This document shows positions 7,899-11,887 of a DNA stretch of 11,887 nt, piece by piece. Both the position numbers and the translations under genes were made by a program. The stretch comes from an uncultured Oscillospiraceae bacterium (lineage in GTDB: Bacteria > Bacillota > Clostridia > Oscillospirales > Ruminococcaceae): assembly GCA_900552845.1 (NCBI GenBank), contig USBC01000041.1:1-11887 (forward strand). The letters are read 5' to 3'. The first letter of the stretch is position 1. Each line of letters opens with the position of its first letter. The notes below the pieces were generated by a model. The model ran no database searches, had not been told where the DNA came from, and worked only from the letters and a program-made list of their open reading frames with translations.

Positions 7899-9383
7899 AT
7901 GTACAAAATCGGCTTTGATAACGAAAAATACCTGCAAATGCAGTCGGATAAGATTCGGGAACGGATCGGTCAGTTCGGCGGTAAGCTGTATCTGGAATTC
8001 GGCGGCAAGCTGTTCGATGACTACCACGCTTCCCGTGTGCTGCCGGGGTTTGCACCGGACAGCAAGGTGAAGATGCTGCTGCAAATGAAGGAAACCGCAG
8101 AAATTGTCATTGTGATCAGCGCCGATGCCATCGAAAAAAACAAGCGCCGCGGAGATCTTGGCATTACCTATGATCTTGATGTCCTGCGCCTGATCGATGC
8201 CTTCCGCGGGATCGGGTTGTATGTCGGCAGCGTCTGCATCACCCATTACCATGCTCAGCCTGCTGCCGATGCGTTCCAAAAGCGGCTGGAGGCACTGGGC
8301 GTTAAGGTTTACCGCCACTATATTATCCCGGATTATCCCTCCAATGTCCCTCTTATTGTCAGCGATGAAGGCTTTGGAAAGAACGAGTATATCGAAACGA
8401 CCCGTCCGTTGGTCGTTGTTACCGCACCGGGACCCGGCAGCGGCAAAATGGCAACCTGTCTTTCCCAGCTTTTCCATGAAAATAAGCGCGGCGTCAAGGC
8501 AGGCTACGCCAAGTTTGAGACCTTCCCCATTTGGAACCTCCCTCTCAAGCACCCTGTCAATCTGGCATATGAAGCGGCGACGATCGACCTTAACGATGTC
8601 AATATGATCGACCCGTTCCATTTGGAAGCATACGGCGTTACCACAGTTAATTATAATCGAGACATTGAGATCTTCCCGGTTCTCAATGCCATCTTCCAAC
8701 GTATCTACGGCAGCTCCCCCTACAAAAGCCCGACCGATATGGGCGTTAATATGGCAGGTAACTGCATCATTGATGATGAAGCCTGCCGCCGTGCCTCGGA
8801 GCAGGAGGTCATTCGCCGGTACTATGCCACCGCCTGCCTCGTGCGTCAGGGGCTCAGCGAGCCTGCCGAGATCCACAAGCAGGAGCTGATCATGAACCAG
8901 CTTGGCATTTCCACCGCAGATCGCCCCGTGGTTGCAGCCGCCTGTGAAAAAGCGGAGGAGACCGCACAGCCCGCAATGGCGCTGGAGCTGCCTGACGGCA
9001 AGATCGTTACAGGAAAGACCAGCTCACTACTGGGCCCTGCCGCAGCACTCATGCTCAATGCACTCAAGGAGCTGGGAGGCATCAATGATGAGATGCATCT
9101 GCTTTCTCCCATCATAATCGAGCCGATTCAACGGCTGAAGGTGAATTATCTCGGTAATCACAATCCCCGTCTGCACTCCGATGAGATCCTGATTGCGCTT
9201 TCTATCTGTGCCGCTACCAACCCCACCGCAGCACTGGCGATGCAGCAGCTCAGTAAGCTGCGCGGGTGCGAAGCACATGCCAGTGTGATTCTGTCCCGCG
9301 TTGACGAGAATGTATATCAAAAGCTGGGAGTCAATCTTACCTGTGAGCCGAAGTACCAGACCAAAAAGCTTTACCATGCATAA
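7899..9383 (+). CDS. UPF0371 (DUF1846) family protein
   Basis: This 494-residue protein matches the UPF0371/DUF1846 family along its whole length, which is the usual size. The start MYKIGFDNEKYL is characteristic, and AGGAGG at 7888-7893, five bases before the ATG, fixes it. Other family-like blocks are VISADAIEKNKRRGDLGITYD (about 73-93), VSDEGFGKNEYIETTRPLVV (about 154-173) and NMAGNCIIDDEA near residue 285. A glycine-rich loop, APGPGSGKMATC at 176-187, resembles a nucleotide-binding P-loop, as if the central domain bound a nucleotide or phosphate; this is inference. No membrane segment or signal peptide is present, so it is probably cytoplasmic. The family has structural data but no accepted biochemical function. 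The gene stands alone, with its own promoter and terminator. Confidence 0.93.
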   Translation: MYKIGFDNEKYLQMQSDKIRERIGQFGGKLYLEFGGKLFDDYHASRVLPGFAPDSKVKMLLQMKETAEIVIVISADAIEKNKRRGDLGITYDLDVLRLIDAFRGIGLYVGSVCITHYHAQPAADAFQKRLEALGVKVYRHYIIPDYPSNVPLIVSDEGFGKNEYIETTRPLVVVTAPGPGSGKMATCLSQLFHENKRGVKAGYAKFETFPIWNLPLKHPVNLAYEAATIDLNDVNMIDPFHLEAYGVTTVNYNRDIEIFPVLNAIFQRIYGSSPYKSPTDMGVNMAGNCIIDDEACRRASEQEVIRRYYATACLVRQGLSEPAEIHKQELIMNQLGISTADRPVVAAACEKAEETAQPAMALELPDGKIVTGKTSSLLGPAAALMLNALKELGGINDEMHLLSPIIIEPIQRLKVNYLGNHNPRLHSDEILIALSICAATNPTAALAMQQLSKLRGCEAHASVILSRVDENVYQKLGVNLTCEPKYQTKKLYHA

Positions 9384-9392
9384 AAATCACCA

Positions 9393-9417
9393 AGCGCCGG
9401 CTCAGTCGGCGCTTTTT
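9393..9417 (+). terminator. Rho-independent terminator of the UPF0371 gene
   Basis: AGCGCCG (9393-9399) pairs perfectly with CGGCGCT (9407-9413) around a 7-base loop and is followed by five T (9413-9417). It begins 10 bases after the stop codon, a textbook position for a gene-ending terminator. Confidence 0.92.
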
Positions 9418-9452
9418 ACTGCCTGAATGATTAATATTTATAATCATTACAA
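9415..9452 (+). promoter_or_regulatory. Possible promoter with a Per/Fur-box-like operator
   Basis: TATAAT at 9439-9444 with TTTACT at 9415-9420 (18-base spacer) is a plausible distal promoter for the NSS transporter. The stretch 9438-9452 (TTATAATCATTACAA) agrees with the PerR box consensus TTATAATnATTATAA at 13 of 14 defined positions and would cover the -10 box. An overlapping perfect 8-bp inverted repeat AATGATTA/TAATCATT lies at 9426-9433 and 9441-9448. The region is AT-rich, so chance matches are possible, and no regulator gene is in the window. Confidence 0.35.
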
Positions 9453-9472
9453 TAGATTTAATGAATTGTAAT
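9446..9472. repeat. Perfect 8-bp inverted repeat ATTACAAT/ATTGTAAT
   Basis: ATTACAAT (9446-9453) and ATTGTAAT (9465-9472) are exact reverse complements with an 11-base spacer. The centre-to-centre distance is 19 bases, close to two helical turns, a spacing that would suit a dimeric regulator. The left half overlaps the Per-box-like sequence. No known operator other than that was recognised. Confidence 0.4.
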
Positions 9473-9474
9473 TA

Positions 9475-9518
9475 TGCAATATGTATAACATACCGGGCGG
9501 TATAGTTGTTAATATGCA
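9475..9518. repeat. Imperfect dyad centred on ATACC-GGGC-GGTAT
   Basis: The core ATACC (9490-9494) and GGTAT (9499-9503) flank GGGC. The dyad continues imperfectly outwards to TGCA at 9475-9478 and 9515-9518. The 12-base string CATACCGGGCGG at 9489-9500 also occurs at 7820-7831 in the leader of the UPF0371 gene. The role is unknown; an operator or RNA hairpin is possible. Confidence 0.3.
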
Positions 9519-9584
9519 CAATATTGGCGAAATATCTTTTCCCTTTTGGCAAAAGCGACGGAATTTCATCATTAATTAAAAAAA

Positions 9585-9616
9585 TTGTTGCATACCATTA
9601 AAATTTATATTATGAT
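9585..9616 (+). promoter_or_regulatory. Proximal promoter of the NSS transporter gene
   Basis: Two overlapping sigma-A-like readings are possible, each with a 17-base spacer: TTGTTG (9585-9590) with TATTAT (9608-9613), and TTGCAT (9588-9593) with TATGAT (9611-9616). Transcription would begin near 9620, giving a leader of about 45 bases that contains a small GCCGC/GCGGC hairpin (9635-9639 with 9643-9647) just before the ribosome site. Confidence 0.55.
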
Positions 9617-9667
9617 AGCAACAATATTCGCAGCGCCGCAATGCGGCAAAAGAAAAGGAGAAAAAAT

Positions 9668-11071
9668 ATGGAACCTAAACGCGCTCAATGGGGAAGCAAA
9701 ATCGGCTTTATTCTGGCTGCAGCCGGTTCAGCCGTCGGACTCGGGAACATCTGGAAATTTCCAGGGAAAGCCTACGAGGGAGGCGGCGGAGCCTATATTC
9801 TTATTTATCTGGCTATCGTTATCCTCATTGGTATTCCCGTTATGCTCTCGGAGCTGACCATCGGGCGCGGCGCACAGGCAAATGCCATTGACAGCTATGG
9901 CAAGCTGGGCCACCCCGGCTATAAATGGGTTGGCTGGTTCGGCGTGATCGTGGCATTCATTATCACCAGCTATTACGCCCATGTGGGCGGCTGGGTGCTG
10001 CGCTATGTCGTCAGCTATGCCACCGAACCGGCAAAGGTCTATGCCGATCCACTGGGTTATTTCTATGCGCTGCTGGGCTATAATGCCGCTACCGGCGAGA
10101 CGTGGTTCCCGCTCACCGGCGTACTTTTTGCAGCCATTTTTATGGGAATTACCTGCTTTATTATCGTTAAGGGTGTTGAAGGCGGCATCGAGCGATTCAA
10201 CAAGGTTGGCATGCCTGCATTGTTTGTTATCCTGATTATTCTGCTGGTACGCTCTCTCACCATGCCCGGAGCAGGGGAGGGACTCAAGTATTTGCTGATC
10301 CCGGATTGGAGTAAGGTCACCTTCAGCACCGTGCTTTCGGCGCTCGGACAGGCGTTTTTCTCCCTCAGCCTCGGCATGGCTATCATGGTCACCTACGGTT
10401 CTTATGTAAAAAAGGATGAGGATCTTGCCAAAAACGCTGCCATCATCTGCGGCACGGATACGCTGGTTGCTTTGATTGCCGGTTTTATCATTGTTCCCGC
10501 TGTATTTGCTACCCTTGGCGCCGAAGGCGTCGGTAAGGGAGCCGGATTTGCATTTTCTTCTCTTGCCGGGGTATTCCAGCAAATGCCCGGCGGGCAGATT
10601 TTCGGAATGCTGTTTTATCTGCTGCTTCTTTTTGCGGCACTCACCTCTTGCATCTCGCTGGTCGAGGGGGTAGTCGCCTTTGCTACCGAACGATTCGGTT
10701 GGAAGCGAACCCCAGCCACCATCATTCTGTGCGTGATCATGTTCCTTATCGGTGCCGTTTATACCTGCTCGCAGGCAGCATTTGATATTAAGGGAATCTG
10801 GTTTGATTTCAAGAATGGTTTGACCACCCCCATTTTTGGCGACTTTATGGAGTTCCTTACCGACCGTCTGATGATTCCTGTTTGCGCTCTTGGTTCCTGC
10901 CTGTTTGTCGGCTGGGCTTGGAAGCCGCAAAATGCGATCCGTGAGATTGAGATGGACGGCAAGCCCTTCCGCCTGAAAAAGGTGTACAGCTTCCTCGTGC
11001 GCTATCTGGCACCCATCAGCATCATTATCATCATTGTGGCGAGCTTTGCCACCGGTACCACCCTCAGCTGA
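9668..11071 (+). CDS. Sodium-dependent amino-acid transporter, NSS (SNF) family
   Basis: The start is the ATG at 9668 (MEPKRAQWGSK), with GGAG at 9657-9660 seven bases upstream, giving 467 residues. The protein has the LeuT fold: helix 1 contains GSAVGLGNIWKFP at 20-32. By position this aligns with LeuT Gly20, Ala22, Val23 and Asn27 of the two sodium sites, and Glu62 in SELTIGRG is also kept. The helix 6 segment GQAFFSLSLGMA and the Thr-Ser pair in the helix 8 stretch FAALTSCISL agree with substrate and sodium binding. Eleven hydrophobic segments are countable, as in bacterial Tyt1/MhsT-type members rather than the 12 of LeuT. It should import a neutral or aromatic amino acid with sodium at the cytoplasmic membrane; the exact substrate is not decided. 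It is a monocistronic gene behind an AT-rich control region. Confidence 0.94.
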   Translation: MEPKRAQWGSKIGFILAAAGSAVGLGNIWKFPGKAYEGGGGAYILIYLAIVILIGIPVMLSELTIGRGAQANAIDSYGKLGHPGYKWVGWFGVIVAFIITSYYAHVGGWVLRYVVSYATEPAKVYADPLGYFYALLGYNAATGETWFPLTGVLFAAIFMGITCFIIVKGVEGGIERFNKVGMPALFVILIILLVRSLTMPGAGEGLKYLLIPDWSKVTFSTVLSALGQAFFSLSLGMAIMVTYGSYVKKDEDLAKNAAIICGTDTLVALIAGFIIVPAVFATLGAEGVGKGAGFAFSSLAGVFQQMPGGQIFGMLFYLLLLFAALTSCISLVEGVVAFATERFGWKRTPATIILCVIMFLIGAVYTCSQAAFDIKGIWFDFKNGLTTPIFGDFMEFLTDRLMIPVCALGSCLFVGWAWKPQNAIREIEMDGKPFRLKKVYSFLVRYLAPISIIIIIVASFATGTTLS

Positions 11072-11079
11072 TCGTTTTA

Positions 11080-11116
11080 GAGCGGCAGGCTGTGCCAAAA
11101 GATAGCTTTGCTGCTC
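11080..11116 (+). repeat. Hairpin A in the NSS-ylmH gap
   Basis: GAGCGGCA (11080-11087) pairs with TGCTGCTC (11109-11116), eight pairs with one G-U, and the loop holds a small GGC-TGT-GCC stem. It starts nine bases after the NSS stop codon, and the next hairpin follows with no gap. No T-run follows. It may be part of the 3' end of the transporter mRNA. Confidence 0.4.
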
Positions 11117-11173
11117 AATGTGCTCCCCTGACAGAGACAGTGTATTATGCCTGTTTTTGCAGGGGAGCATATT
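11117..11173 (+). repeat. Long hairpin B downstream of the NSS gene
   Basis: A perfect 10-bp stem (TGCTCCCCTG 11121-11130 with CAGGGGAGCA 11160-11169) extends outwards by four pairs to 11117/11173. After one bulged A (11131), it extends inwards by nine more pairs (11132-11140 with 11151-11159, including two G-U) to a 10-base loop. That makes about 23 pairs in 57 bases. A T-run occurs only at 11189-11195, too far away for a standard intrinsic terminator. It may still form the 3' end of the NSS transcript, or a repeat or structured RNA. Confidence 0.6.
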
Positions 11174-11183
11174 ATTGACTTTC

Positions 11184-11212
11184 TTGCATTTTTTTGTGCC
11201 TTTTGGTAAGAT
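11184..11212 (+). promoter_or_regulatory. Candidate promoter of ylmH
   Basis: TTGCAT (11184-11189) and TAAGAT (11207-11212) are separated by 17 bases, the ideal sigma-A spacing. Transcription would start near 11219 and give a leader of about 170 bases that includes the hairpin at 11224-11253 and the cloverleaf at 11269-11349. A TTGACT just upstream (11175-11180) has no -10 partner at a proper distance. Confidence 0.5.
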
Positions 11213-11223
11213 ACAAGGCGAAA

Positions 11224-11253
11224 GCAGCAAACCGCCTCGCCGCTGGTTGCTGC
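11224..11253 (+). repeat. Hairpin C before the cloverleaf
   Basis: GCAGCAA (11224-11230) pairs with TTGCTGC (11247-11253); two more pairs (CC 11232-11233 with GG 11245-11246) follow after one bulged A. The left arm AGCAGCAAA (11223-11231) is also an exact reverse complement of TTTGCTGCT at 11107-11115 in hairpin A, so another long-range pairing is possible. Confidence 0.45.
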
Positions 11254-11268
11254 AAGCCGCAGGGTATG

Positions 11269-11349
11269 GCGCCCGCAGGGCAAGCCGCCTGCGGCGGCTT
11301 CGATGGCAAAGCCATCGGTTCCGGCTGCGCCGGAACGCCCTGCGGGCGC
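11269..11349 (+). repeat. Perfect fully paired four-way junction (cloverleaf) element
   Basis: A 13-bp closing stem, 11269-11281 with 11337-11349, is perfect. Inside it lie three perfect hairpins end to end: 11282-11289 with 11293-11300 (loop TGC), 11301-11307 with 11311-11317 (loop AAA), and 11318-11325 with 11329-11336 (loop TGC). All 81 bases are accounted for: 72 paired and 9 in triloops, with no mismatch, bulge or unpaired junction base. It is very GC-rich, lies 38 bases upstream of the ylmH start and would be in its 5' leader. It does not match any riboswitch or protein-binding leader that I know. It is either a structured RNA leader or an interspersed palindromic repeat; the complete lack of unpaired conserved bases favours the repeat. 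Confidence 0.85.
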
Positions 11350-11365
11350 TTCCGCAAATCTTAAC

Positions 11366-11378
11366 CTCCCCAAAGGAG
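11366..11378 (+). promoter_or_regulatory. Small hairpin covering the ylmH ribosome site
   Basis: CTCC (11366-11369) can pair with the Shine-Dalgarno GGAG (11375-11378) around the loop CCAAA, nine bases before the ATG at 11388. A four-pair stem is weak by itself, but it could stack on or compete with the cloverleaf just upstream. Confidence 0.3.
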
Positions 11379-11387
11379 CCTTGACCC

Positions 11388-11887
11388 ATGCCAAAAGACC
11401 GTGATTTTCTGAAAGCACTTTCCGGCGAAGACCGCCTGACCGCCGCGCAGGTGGCGGATAAGCTGGAGCAGTGCGCTCGCCGGAACTGTCTGACCCACAC
11501 CATGTTCCTGACGCCGCACCAGCGTGCTGTGGCAATGCAGGTCATCGCATGGTGCGGCTCTCCGCCGCATAGTATGGCAGGGGGACACCCCGCTGCCGAG
11601 CGATGCGTGGCGCTTTTTCTGCCGGACTACATAGAAGCCGATGACCTCCCCGAGGAAGAGCTGCCCTTTGGGGCAATACGGGTCGAATGGGGGCATGGCG
11701 CTTCGCTTACCCATCGGGACATTCTGGGTAGCCTGATGGCACAAGGGGTACGGCGCGAGGCACTGGGCGATCTTCTTGTGGGGGAAAATGGCTGTGATGT
11801 CATTGCTTTGGGGAATGCAATACCTTTTTTAAGGTATATTTGGATTATGGCCGGAGCAAGCGGGGTTACCCCGGTGGAAATGCCAGT
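11388..11887 (+). CDS. ylmH: YlmH family RNA-binding protein, N-terminal part
   Basis: The gene runs off the window end; 166 codons are visible from the ATG at 11388, which has AAAGGAG at 11372-11378. The sequence fits the YlmH family: FLTPHQRAVAMQV (about 40-52), a VALFLPDYIEADDLPEEE segment (about 74-91), and the diagnostic block HRDILGSLMAQGVRREALGDLLV at 109-131. The S4 RNA-binding domain expected at about residues 180-240 lies beyond the window. YlmH is a cytoplasmic protein that in Bacillus binds the large ribosomal subunit and acts in ribosome-associated quality control, related to RqcP; its gene often sits in the sepF-ylmG-ylmH-divIVA division cluster. Upstream here there is an unrelated transporter, so the gene seems to have its own promoter and a highly structured leader. 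The downstream context is not visible. Confidence 0.88.
   Translation, partial: MPKDRDFLKALSGEDRLTAAQVADKLEQCARRNCLTHTMFLTPHQRAVAMQVIAWCGSPPHSMAGGHPAAERCVALFLPDYIEADDLPEEELPFGAIRVEWGHGASLTHRDILGSLMAQGVRREALGDLLVGENGCDVIALGNAIPFLRYIWIMAGASGVTPVEMP

Noticed and set aside
7740..8876. A 378-codon open frame on the minus strand across the UPF0371 gene
   Set aside because: It is a shadow of the well-supported + strand gene, has no ribosome site or family motif, and would end inside a promoter/terminator region.
9506..9523. Rex-type operator (TTGTTAA-n4-TTAACAA)
   Set aside because: Only the left half-site matches; the right half does not fit the consensus.
11269..11349. tRNA gene, suggested by the cloverleaf shape
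   Set aside because: There are no invariant tRNA bases, no T-loop sequence, no CCA-type end, only three-base loops and a 13-bp closing stem.
9728..11545. A 605-codon open frame on the minus strand across the NSS gene
   Set aside because: It lies antisense to a clear LeuT-fold transporter. Its translation is low-complexity, rich in His, Gln, Arg and Lys, and shows no domain; it reflects codon bias of the + strand gene.
1..11887. CRISPR array, transposase, phage or toxin-antitoxin genes
   Set aside because: No regularly spaced direct repeats and no such protein motifs were found; all long + strand frames have housekeeping or transporter assignments.

Overview
The window is a stretch of bacterial chromosome with nine genes, all on the + strand, short intergenic gaps and about 55 percent GC. 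The gene set (mnmA, tldD/tldE, the ymfF/ymfH M16 pair, a UPF0371/DUF1846 protein, ylmH), strong AGGAGG-type ribosome sites and U-tailed intrinsic terminators point to a Firmicute. GC content and protein flavour suggest a gut Clostridia of the Oscillospiraceae/Ruminococcaceae type. The genus cannot be named from the sequence alone.

Layout. Positions 1-7668 form one compact unidirectional block: the 3' end of mnmA (tRNA 2-thiouridylase), tldD and tldE (a two-subunit metalloprotease), an orphan PflA-like radical SAM protein, ymfF and ymfH (an inactive/active M16 peptidase pair) and a ten-helix DMT-family transporter. Several genes overlap or sit within 25 bases of each other, so much of the block is probably co-transcribed. 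The one visible break is a 12-bp hairpin without a U-tract between tldE and the radical SAM gene. Positions 7669-9417 hold a single transcription unit for a UPF0371 protein of unknown function. Its best promoter lies upstream of a strong intrinsic terminator inside the leader, so it looks attenuated or else makes a small two-hairpin RNA. Positions 9418-11071 hold an AT-rich, dyad-rich control region and an 11-helix sodium-coupled amino-acid transporter of the NSS (LeuT-fold) family. Positions 11388-11887 hold the first 166 codons of ylmH, an S4-type RNA-binding protein of ribosome quality control, cut off by the window end.

The most unusual part is the gap 11072-11387. It carries two adjacent hairpins, a third hairpin, and then an 81-nt sequence (11269-11349) in which every base belongs to a perfect helix or a triloop. 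A 13-bp closing stem encloses three perfect hairpins with no unpaired junction bases. This is either an unusual cloverleaf leader RNA of ylmH or an interspersed palindromic repeat lodged in its 5' region. No CRISPR array, tRNA, rRNA, transposase or phage gene was seen.
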